Below are positions 57,601 to 64,000 of a stretch of DNA of 64,000 nt, piece after piece (position 1 is the first letter of the stretch; each line of letters begins with the position of its first letter). The notes under the pieces are model-generated. The model was not told the DNA's origin, searched no databases, and saw nothing but the letters and a program-made list of their open reading frames with translations. The position numbers were made by a program, and so were the translations under genes. The DNA lies in the NCBI GenBank assembly GCA_016938875.1, contig JAFGTV010000008.1:1-64000 (forward strand), written 5' to 3'. The stretch comes from Paracoccaceae bacterium (GTDB lineage Bacteria > Pseudomonadota > Alphaproteobacteria > Rhodobacterales > Rhodobacteraceae).

Positions 57601-58407
57601 CTATCCCCCTTTCCTGCGGATCTGGATCGGCGCAAAGCTTTCGCCCTGGCGCAGTTCCAGCGCGCCTTGCTTGACCAGTTCCAGCGTGGCGGCGAAATGC
57701 GCGGCGGTGGCAGACCGGCGCCGGGCGGGGTCCAGCTCCCACCCCTCGGGCAGCCAGGTGGACAGCGCGACCCAGTCGCCCGCATAGCCGATCATCCCGC
57801 GCATCCGTTCCAGCGCCTCTTCCATGGTGTAGATCGCATCGCGGTCCAGCACATAGGGGCGGAAATCGTCGCGGGTGCGGATCCGCGCATAGCCCTGCAT
57901 CAGGTCCAACAGCGTGGCGGTATAGCGCACGCGCCGCACCCGGGTGACATCCTCGGGGATGCCGCGGGCAAAGAAATCGCGCCCCCGCTGATCGCGCGCC
58001 ATCAGTTGCGCCGCAGCCTGGCGCATGGCCTCAAGCCGTTCGAGCTGGAACGCCAGATGCGCGGCCAGTTCCTCGCCCGAGGGGCCCTCGTCGCCGGGTT
58101 CGGGGGGCAACAGCAGGCGCGATTTGAGAAAGGCCAGCCAGGCGGCCATCACCAGGTAATCGGCGGCCAACTCAATGCGCAGCGCCGTCGCGCGTTCGAT
58201 AAAGGCCAGGTATTGCTGGGCCAGGTGCAGCACCGAGATCTTGCGCAGATCGACCTTTTGGGTGCGCGACAGGGTCAACAGCATGTCCAGCGGGCCCTCG
58301 AACCCCTCGACATCGACGATCAGCGCCTCGGCGGCCCGGCGCGCGGCAACGGGATCGTCGCGGGCGGGCCCCTCGGCAAAGAAATCGTCGGGCTCTGTCT
58401 CAGCCAT
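57601..58407 (-). CDS. scpA: Segregation and condensation protein A
   Basis: 268-residue kleisin subunit that bridges SMC heads. Typical segments are VEGFEGPLDMLLTLSRTQK, ISVLHLAQQYLAFIERA and LAADYLVMAAWLAFLKSRLLLP. Its start overlaps the end of nagZ by 8 bp, and scpB follows after 3 bp. Confidence 0.93.
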   Translation of the reverse strand: MAETEPDDFFAEGPARDDPVAARRAAEALIVDVEGFEGPLDMLLTLSRTQKVDLRKISVLHLAQQYLAFIERATALRIELAADYLVMAAWLAFLKSRLLLPPEPGDEGPSGEELAAHLAFQLERLEAMRQAAAQLMARDQRGRDFFARGIPEDVTRVRRVRYTATLLDLMQGYARIRTRDDFRPYVLDRDAIYTMEEALERMRGMIGYAGDWVALSTWLPEGWELDPARRRSATAAHFAATLELVKQGALELRQGESFAPIQIRRKGG

Positions 58408-59416
58408 CGCGGGTCTCTCTCAGCATCGCCTCCAGCTCGGCCGTCAGGGCCGCGCCATCGCTGGGCGCGGGCGGCTGGCGCAGCGCCAGCGCACGGGCGG
58501 CCCGGGCCGCGGCCTCGACGCTCAGCGCGCCGCTATGGGATGCGACCTCTTCCATCTCGGACAGATCGCCGTTGCAATGCAAGACCACATCGCAGCCCGC
58601 CGCAAGGCTGGCGACACATCGTGCACCGATCGACCCCGTCAGCGCCTGCATCGAGATATCGTCGGACATCAACAACCCGTCAAAGCCCAGATCCTGCCGG
58701 ATCAGCGCGATCCCGGCGGGCGAGGTGGTGATCGGCGCCTGCGCGTCGATGGCATCGAAAACGATATGGGCCGTCATCGCCATCGGCAGATCGGCCAGCG
58801 CGCGGAACGGGGCGAAATCCTCGGCCTCCAGCACGGCGCGCGGAGCGGTGACACGGGGCAGGCCAAGGTGGCTGTCGACGGTGGCGCGGCCATGGCCGGG
58901 GATGTGTTTCAGCACCGGCAGCACCCCGCCCTCCAGCAGCCCCTGGGCGGTGGCGCGGGCGGCGGCGATCACCGCCTCGGGGGTAAAACCATAGCATCGG
59001 TTTTTCAGGATCGGGTGGGTTTCGGGCCGCGCCAGGTCGGCCAGCGGCGCACAGTTGGTGTCGATCCCCAGCGCGGCCAGGTCCGCCGCGATCAGCCGGG
59101 CGCGCAGGTACATATAGCGCGGCGCATGTTCGGGCCCCAGGGCCGTGATCCGGTCCAGCGCAGGATCCCATTGCCGCCAGTGCGGCGGGCCCAGACGCTG
59201 AACCCGCCCGCCCTCCTGGTCGATCAGGATCGGCGCGTCAAAGCCCACCGTGGCGCGCAACGCACCCGTCAGGGCCCGCAGCTGGTCGGGTGTCTGGATA
59301 TTGCGCGCGAACAGGATAAAGCCCAAGGGGCGGGCATCGGCGAAAAACCGTCGCTCTGCCTCGCTCAGGACGGGGCCTGCGCAGCCCAGAAGGCACGCCC
59401 CCGCCCCGCCCGTCAA
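58400..59416 (-). CDS. nagZ: Beta-N-acetylhexosaminidase (GH3, NagZ)
   Basis: 338-residue GH3 glycosidase that removes GlcNAc from anhydromuropeptides in cell-wall recycling. Motifs: ILIDQEGGRVQRLGPP, the catalytic loop KHIPGHGRATVDSHLGLP, and the nucleophile Asp in LLMSDDISMQAL. The start is a TTG: 59416 gives the usual N-terminus (MTGGAGACLLGCAGP) and overlaps the SPOR gene stop in TTGA form. Another TTG at 59437 would add seven residues; no ATG is available. Confidence 0.88.
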   Translation of the reverse strand: MTGGAGACLLGCAGPVLSEAERRFFADARPLGFILFARNIQTPDQLRALTGALRATVGFDAPILIDQEGGRVQRLGPPHWRQWDPALDRITALGPEHAPRYMYLRARLIAADLAALGIDTNCAPLADLARPETHPILKNRCYGFTPEAVIAAARATAQGLLEGGVLPVLKHIPGHGRATVDSHLGLPRVTAPRAVLEAEDFAPFRALADLPMAMTAHIVFDAIDAQAPITTSPAGIALIRQDLGFDGLLMSDDISMQALTGSIGARCVASLAAGCDVVLHCNGDLSEMEEVASHSGALSVEAAARAARALALRQPPAPSDGAALTAELEAMLRETRDG

Positions 59417-60381
59417 CGGGCCACCACGGGGATGCAATCGGCCCCTTCGGCCAGCAGGGCGGCGCAGAACCGGCGCGCATCGGCGATATCGTCAAAGCCT
59501 GCCGCGCGCAGGCGATAGAATACCCGCCCGCCGCTTTCGGCCTGCTGCACAACCCGCGCCTTTTGGTCAAAGAACTCGGCAAACCGGCCCCGCGAGGACA
59601 GGCCATCCCAGGCCGCGTGGGCCTGATCGGTGTCGTCAAAGGCCCCCAGTTGTACCAGCGCGGTGCCGGCGATGATCTGCGCGGGGTCGAGATCCCCGAG
59701 CGGCACGGGGCTGAGCGCGGCACTGGCCGAGGCGATGGCGGCGCGGGCGGCCAGATCCTCGTCCGGGCGCGGCAACGGGCGGGGCGAGTGGGCCAGCGCC
59801 CCGGCGGGCAGATCGCGCGGCGCGGTGGCCGTGTCGAGCGCGCCGAGATCCGCGTCGGCCTCGGACAGCGCGGCAAGAACGTCATCAGCGGTCGCGGGAT
59901 CGGCGGCGGCGGCATCCAGGGCCGGATCAATCGCAGCCTGCGCCGCATCGCCGGCCAGCGCTGCGGGGGCGGTGATCGGGTCGGGCGTGGGCAGGGCGCG
60001 CAGCTCGGCCCGGCGGGTCGGGCGCAACGCGGCGCGCGGCTGGTCCTCGGCGATCAGCGAAACCGGACGGGGCGCCAGGCGCAGAGTGTCGGCGGGCGGC
60101 GCGGCGTCACCCAGGGCGGCAACGCGGTTGACCGCAAGCCCCTGGTGTTCGGCCTGGGTTCCGCCGGGATCGTCGGGGGCCACGCGCATCGGCCCGTCCA
60201 ACGCGCGCACAACCGGCACGCCGGTCACGTCGCGCACCATGATCTGATAGCCCCACACCACCAGCCCCGCCACCAGCGCCAGCGAAACCGCGCCCCCGGC
60301 CCAACTGGTCAGGGTCGCCACCATGGGCACCGCGCGGGGATCGGCGCCCGCGTCGAAGTCGTCGAACTCAATATCTGCCAT
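59413..60381 (-). CDS. SPOR-domain protein, septum-associated
   Basis: 322-residue single-pass inner-membrane protein. It has a short acidic cytoplasmic part (MADIEFDDFDAG), a membrane helix about 24-48 (GGAVSLALVAGLVVWGYQI), a long Ala/Pro/Asp-rich periplasmic linker, and a C-terminal SPOR domain (about 240-320; GTALVQLGAFDDTDQAHAAW, FYRLRAAGFDDIADAR). SPOR domains bind denuded glycan at division sites. Located between argS and nagZ. Start MADIEFD preferred over an ATG 11 codons upstream. Confidence 0.88.
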   Translation of the reverse strand: MADIEFDDFDAGADPRAVPMVATLTSWAGGAVSLALVAGLVVWGYQIMVRDVTGVPVVRALDGPMRVAPDDPGGTQAEHQGLAVNRVAALGDAAPPADTLRLAPRPVSLIAEDQPRAALRPTRRAELRALPTPDPITAPAALAGDAAQAAIDPALDAAAADPATADDVLAALSEADADLGALDTATAPRDLPAGALAHSPRPLPRPDEDLAARAAIASASAALSPVPLGDLDPAQIIAGTALVQLGAFDDTDQAHAAWDGLSSRGRFAEFFDQKARVVQQAESGGRVFYRLRAAGFDDIADARRFCAALLAEGADCIPVVAR

Positions 60382-60462
60382 AACCGCCTCGTCTCCCGGC
60401 GGCATGTGTGCCATCCGGGTGTTTCTTGCCTGCCTTCGCCCCGACGGTTTGCGCTTGTTTGC

Positions 60463-62208
60463 TCAGCGCATTTCCTCGACCGGGGTGACGCCAAGAATAC
60501 CAAGACCGGCAGAAATAACAACGGCAACGGCACGGGCCAGCGCGATTTTAGCCTGGCTTGTGGCCACATCGCCCTCTTGCAAGAAGCGCAGGCCCGCCAC
60601 CTCGTTGCCGCGGTTCCACAGCGCGTGGAAATCAGAGGCCAGTTCATAAAGGTAGAACGCCACGCGGTGCGGCTCGTGGGTGCGCGCGGCGATCTCGACC
60701 AGGCGCGGCCATTCGGCCAGCTTTTTGGCCACCGCCAGTTCGGCCTCGTGGTCGAGCTTGGTCAGGTCCGCGCCCGCCAGCACGGCGTCATCCGCCGCGA
60801 TCCCCGCCTCGGCGGCCTTGCGCAGCACCGACCGGATCCGGGCATGGGCGTATTGGACATAGAAAACCGGGTTGTCCTTGGACTGTTCCAGCACCTTGTC
60901 GAAATCGAAATCCAGCGGCGCGTCGTTCTTGCGCGTCAGCATCACAAAGCGGGTGACGTCCGCCCCGACCTGGTCGACCACATCGCGCAGCGTCACGAAG
61001 GTGCCCGCGCGTTTGCTCATCTTGAAGGGTTGGCCGTTCTTGGTCAGCTTGACCAGTTGGGTCAGCTTGATGTCCAGCGGCACGCGCCCGTCCGACAACG
61101 CCGAAACCGCGGCCTTCATCCGTTTGACATAGCCGCCGTGATCGGCGCCGAACACGTCGATCAGCGCGTCGAACCCGCGCTCGATCTTGTCATAGTGATA
61201 GGCGATGTCGGGGGCGAAATAGGTCCAGGCGCCATCGGATTTCATGATCGGCCGATCCACGTCGTCGCCGTGGTCGGTGGATTTGAACAGCGTCTGCTCG
61301 CGCGGTTCCCAATCGTCGGGGGTCTTGCCCTTGGGCGGCTCCAGCGTGCCGCGATAGATCAGCCCCTTGGCGCGCAGCGCGTCGATCGCCGCCTCGATCC
61401 GGCCGGTGCCGTAAAGCGATTTCTCGGAAAAGAACACGTCCATCCGAACGCCCAGCGCGGCCAGGTCGGCGCGGATCAGATCCATCATCCTTTCGGTGGC
61501 AAAGGCGCGGATTTCGGCCAGCCAGACATCCTCGGGCTGGTCGACATAGGCGGTGCCGACCTCGGCGGCCAGCGCCTCGCCGACCTCGATCAGATAGTCG
61601 CCGGGATAGGTGCCATCCTCAAAGCTGACGGCCTGGCCGTGCGCCTCGAGGTAGCGCAGATAGACCGAGCGGGCCAACACATCGACCTGCGCGCCGCCAT
61701 CGTTGATATAGTATTCGCGCGTCACCGCGTGGCCGGAATAATCCAGCAGGCTGGCCAGCGCATCGCCGAACACCGCGCCGCGGGTGTGGCCCACATGCAG
61801 CGGGCCGGTGGGGTTAGCGGACACGTATTCGACATTGACCTTTTGCCCCTGCCCCATGTCCGAGCGGCCAAAGGCCGTGCCCTGGCTCAGCACCGCCCCG
61901 ATCAGCCCCTGCCAGACCCCGGGTGCCAGCCGCAGGTTGAGAAAGCCCGGCCCGGCCACCTCGGCCAGCGCGATGCGCGGATCGGCGGTCAGGCGGGCGG
62001 CCAGCGCCTCGGCGATGTCGCGCGGTTTCAGACCGGCGGGTTTTGCCAGCACCATCGCGGCATTGGTGGCCATGTCGCCATGGGCCGCGTCGCGGGGCGG
62101 TTCCACCGCGACATTGGCGTGGTCCAGCCCCCGGGGCAGCAGCCCCTCGGCGGCCATCGCCTCAAGGCTGTCGATCACGAGCGCGCGCAGGTCGGTAAAC
62201 AGGTTCAT
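60463..62208 (-). CDS. argS: Arginyl-tRNA synthetase
   Basis: 581-residue class I synthetase. An N-terminal Arg-tRNA-synthetase-specific domain (1-95) precedes the catalytic core with the HIGH-type motif [15 protein letters not shown] near residue 139, and [14 protein letters not shown] near 396 (KMSK form). The C-terminal DALR anticodon-binding domain ends the protein. The SPOR gene follows after 81 bp. Confidence 0.95.
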   Translation of the reverse strand: MNLFTDLRALVIDSLEAMAAEGLLPRGLDHANVAVEPPRDAAHGDMATNAAMVLAKPAGLKPRDIAEALAARLTADPRIALAEVAGPGFLNLRLAPGVWQGLIGAVLSQGTAFGRSDMGQGQKVNVEYVSANPTGPLHVGHTRGAVFGDALASLLDYSGHAVTREYYINDGGAQVDVLARSVYLRYLEAHGQAVSFEDGTYPGDYLIEVGEALAAEVGTAYVDQPEDVWLAEIRAFATERMMDLIRADLAALGVRMDVFFSEKSLYGTGRIEAAIDALRAKGLIYRGTLEPPKGKTPDDWEPREQTLFKSTDHGDDVDRPIMKSDGAWTYFAPDIAYHYDKIERGFDALIDVFGADHGGYVKRMKAAVSALSDGRVPLDIKLTQLVKLTKNGQPFKMSKRAGTFVTLRDVVDQVGADVTRFVMLTRKNDAPLDFDFDKVLEQSKDNPVFYVQYAHARIRSVLRKAAEAGIAADDAVLAGADLTKLDHEAELAVAKKLAEWPRLVEIAARTHEPHRVAFYLYELASDFHALWNRGNEVAGLRFLQEGDVATSQAKIALARAVAVVISAGLGILGVTPVEEMR

Positions 62209-62283
62209 CGCTATCCCTTTCGGCTTGTCGCGGGGTTTATCACGACGCGGCGCGGGGTCAACGCCCGTGCCCTGCCCCGGCCA

Positions 62284-63441
62284 TCACGCCGCCCCGCCCA
62301 GCAGGCGCGCGTGTTCCTGCATGGCAAAGCGGTCGGTCATCCCGGCGATATAGTCGGCCACGATCCGCGCCAGCGCGGTCTGGTCGCGCGCGGCGGCAAC
62401 ATCGGCGCGCCATTTCTCGGGCAAGAGCGCAGGATCGCCCAGGTAAAGCGGGAACAGATCCTCGACCACCTTTGTCACCTCGGCCCGCACCGCCATGACC
62501 GAGGGCGCGCGATACATCCGCCGGAACAGGAAGGCGCGGATCTGCTTGAGATCCGCCCAAAGCGGGTCGGAAAAGCGGATCACCGGCCGGCCCAGCATGC
62601 GCACCGCATCCGCATTCTGCGGCGCGGCCTCGGCCAGAAGGGCGCGCGCGCGGTCGATCACATCCGACACCATCACCCCGAAAACCCGGCGCAGCGCCTC
62701 GTGACGGCGCCGGCGCGGGTCCAGCCCCGGCCATTCGGCATCGACCTGGGCATAGCAGGCGCCGATGATCGGCAGTGCCGCGATCTCGTCTTCCTCGAAC
62801 AATCCCGCGCGCAGCCCGTCATGCAGGTCGTGATTGTTATAGGCGATGTCATCGGCCAGGGCAGCGACCTGCGCCTCGGCGCTGGCATGGGTGGACAGTT
62901 CCAGATCGTGCAGCGCGTCATACTCGGCCAACGCATAGGGCAGCGGGCCGGTAACCGGGCCGTTATGCTTGGCGATACCTTCCAGCGCCTCCCAGGTCAG
63001 GTTCAGCCCGTCAAAGCCCGCATAGTGACGCTCCAGCCGGGTGACGATGCGGATCGCCTGGGCGTTGTGATCGAACCCGCCATAGGGCGCCATCAGCGCG
63101 GCCAGCGCGTCCTCTCCGGTGTGGCCAAAGGGCGTGTGGCCCAGATCGTGGGCCAGGGCCACGGCCTCGGTCAGCTCGCCGTTCAGACCCAGCGCCCCGG
63201 CGATGGTGCGCGCGACCTGCGCCACCTCGATCGAATGGGTCAGCCGGGTGCGAAAACTGTCGCCCTCATGCACCACGAAGACCTGCGTCTTGTGCATCAG
63301 ACGCCGAAAGGCCGACGAATGGATGATCCGGTCGCGGTCACGTTGAAAGCACGAACGGAACGCGCTTTCCTCTTCGGGCACGCGCCGTCCGCGGCTGTGC
63401 GCGGGATCGCAGGCATAGGGGGCCAGCATGGGCTGCCTCAT
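62284..63441 (-). CDS. dgt: Deoxyguanosinetriphosphate triphosphohydrolase-like HD protein
   Basis: 385-residue HD-superfamily dNTP triphosphohydrolase. The metal site shows in RLTHSIEVAQVAR near residue 67 and ALAHDLGHTPFGHTGE near 97. FRSCFQRDRDRIIHSSAFRRL (quoted in part: RDRIIHSSAFRRL) is the standard N-terminal motif. Length is that of the Dgt-like family in Alphaproteobacteria. Divergent from erpA, followed by argS. Confidence 0.92.
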   Translation of the reverse strand: MRQPMLAPYACDPAHSRGRRVPEEESAFRSCFQRDRDRIIHSSAFRRLMHKTQVFVVHEGDSFRTRLTHSIEVAQVARTIAGALGLNGELTEAVALAHDLGHTPFGHTGEDALAALMAPYGGFDHNAQAIRIVTRLERHYAGFDGLNLTWEALEGIAKHNGPVTGPLPYALAEYDALHDLELSTHASAEAQVAALADDIAYNNHDLHDGLRAGLFEEDEIAALPIIGACYAQVDAEWPGLDPRRRRHEALRRVFGVMVSDVIDRARALLAEAAPQNADAVRMLGRPVIRFSDPLWADLKQIRAFLFRRMYRAPSVMAVRAEVTKVVEDLFPLYLGDPALLPEKWRADVAAARDQTALARIVADYIAGMTDRFAMQEHARLLGGAA

Positions 63442-63444
63442 CGC

Positions 63445-63472
63445 TTGTTCCTGTGCGTCAGGTCCATATATT
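63445..63472 (+). promoter_or_regulatory. Candidate promoter of erpA
   Basis: TTGTTC (63445-63450), a 16-bp spacer and TATATT (63467-63472), in the 68-bp divergent gap between dgt and erpA. Predicted transcription start is about 30 bp before the erpA ATG. Confidence 0.45.
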
Positions 63473-63509
63473 GAAGAGCAGGGAAATTGACACGGGGAAA
63501 CGCAGGAAA

Positions 63510-63839
63510 ATGGAGCTTACCGTTCCGCCACATGTGACCGGGCGCACCTTTGCCCGCCTGACCGAGATCGGCGCAGCAGCCCAGGGAAAGGCCCTGCGCG
63601 TCGCGGTCGAGGGCGGCGGCTGCTCCGGCTTTCAATACGAAATCACCCTCGATGAGGTGGCCGAGGGCGACCTGGTGCTGGAGGGGGCCGGCGAAAAGGT
63701 CGTGGTCGACGCCGTTTCGTTGCCGTTTCTGGCCAATGCCACGATAGATTTCACCGAAGAGCTGATCGGTGCGCGGTTCACCATCGAAAACCCCAACGCC
63801 ACCAGTTCATGCGGCTGCGGCACGTCCTTTTCGGTCTAG
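63510..63839 (+). CDS. erpA: Iron-sulfur cluster insertion protein (ErpA/IscA type)
   Basis: 109-residue A-type carrier that delivers Fe-S clusters to target enzymes. The three conserved cysteines are Cys in GGCSGFQYE (near residue 35) and the pair in SCGCGTSF near the C-terminus. The start MELTVPPHV is preceded by AGGAAA; an upstream in-frame ATG would add an atypical basic extension. ErpA, IscA and SufA are not separable with certainty; the VEGGGCSGFQYEITLDE segment favours ErpA. Confidence 0.88.
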   Translation: MELTVPPHVTGRTFARLTEIGAAAQGKALRVAVEGGGCSGFQYEITLDEVAEGDLVLEGAGEKVVVDAVSLPFLANATIDFTEELIGARFTIENPNATSSCGCGTSFSV

Positions 63840-63952
63840 CCACCGCGCTGCGCGACTCTTTGCCATTTGCCCGATTCGATGGCAAAAACCTGCCGTTTGC
63901 GACTGATCGCCCCATGGCACGAAATCGTGAAACCGGCGACTGAAAACTGTGA

Positions 63953-63973
63953 CGTGACCGTATCACGGTCGCG
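63953..63973. repeat. Hairpin near the right edge
   Basis: CGTGACCGT (63953-63961) pairs with ACGGTCGCG (63965-63973; one G-T pair) around ATC. It lies about 115 bp after erpA with no T-run. Apart from this, 63840-64000 holds nothing recognised. Confidence 0.35.
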
Positions 63974-64000
63974 TGGTATCGACACGCGAACCCATTTCCC

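Noticed and set aside
59563-63474. A 1303-codon open frame on the + strand
   Set aside because: It is antisense to the SPOR, argS and dgt genes, which have clear motifs. It reads as Arg/Gly/His/Pro/Gln-rich sequence with no domain, as expected for GC-rich shadow frames.

Overview
This is a GC-rich, densely packed chromosomal segment. It looks like Alphaproteobacteria, family Rhodobacteraceae (Roseobacter/Rhodobacter type). The evidence is the gene content and order: bamE / DUF177-rpmF-plsX-fabH-ihfA-merR-tRNA-Pro; dgt-argS-SPOR-nagZ-scpA-scpB; zwf-pgl-pgi; a C1 operon with a small 'virulence factor' family protein; and a TRAP transporter cluster. No species can be named from sequence alone. 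Long open frames on the strand opposite real genes are a by-product of GC-rich codons and are left out. No gap between called genes exceeds about 260 bases. No insertion sequence, prophage, CRISPR array or rRNA operon was seen.

Layout: 0-3.1 kb holds the end of an oligopeptide-type ABC ATPase, a lytic transglycosylase, ssb and a site-2 protease. 3.3-7.7 kb holds an orphan PIN nuclease coupled to an rRNA methyltransferase, then edd-eda (Entner-Doudoroff) behind a LacI-type palindrome. 7.7-13.3 kb holds glnE, a YbaK-type deacylase, two small membrane proteins and the N-end-rule transferase bpt. 13.5-22.2 kb is a catabolic island: Fe-alcohol dehydrogenase, aldehyde dehydrogenase, glutamine-synthetase-like ligase, TRAP transporter (DctP/M/Q) and N-formylglutamate-amidohydrolase-like hydrolase, divergent from an RpiR regulator. 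22.2-24.1 kb holds rlmE and a Ppx/GppA phosphatase. 24.4-29.3 kb is a folate/corrinoid methyl-transfer operon with a RACo-like ferredoxin-ASKHA activator. tRNA-Gly(CCC) and a sulfotransferase gene with an in-frame amber codon follow.

30.3-34.1 kb holds zwf-pgl-pgi, which feeds 6-phosphogluconate to Edd/Eda. 34.2-38.4 kb holds an HNH nuclease, a carboxylesterase, an AlkA-type glycosylase, an MFS carrier and an NDUFAF6-like protein. 38.4-41.7 kb holds cimA and cysS, separated by a block of alternating GC hairpins. 41.9-48.9 kb holds YjbR, an aromatic amino acid decarboxylase, an outer-membrane barrel, a TPM protein, an SDR, an ABC-F ATPase and an OlsB-type acyltransferase. 49-55.6 kb holds msrB, bamE, the rpmF-plsX-fabH-ihfA-merR run, tRNA-Pro and a long dCTP deaminase. 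55.8-63.8 kb holds an orphan diheme cytochrome c behind an AT-rich structured leader, then scpB/scpA/nagZ/SPOR/argS/dgt, and erpA divergent from dgt.

The best candidates for something undescribed are three. The first is the glutamylation-type catabolic island, proposed here as an amino-alcohol or amine route. The second is the aerobic RACo/MtgA-type operon, whose two core proteins share Arg-rich C-termini. The third is a set of regulatory DNA structures: twin TGT-N11-ACA palindromes before a DUF2852 gene, alternating hairpins before cimA, and twin TGGCA palindromes at the HNH promoter.
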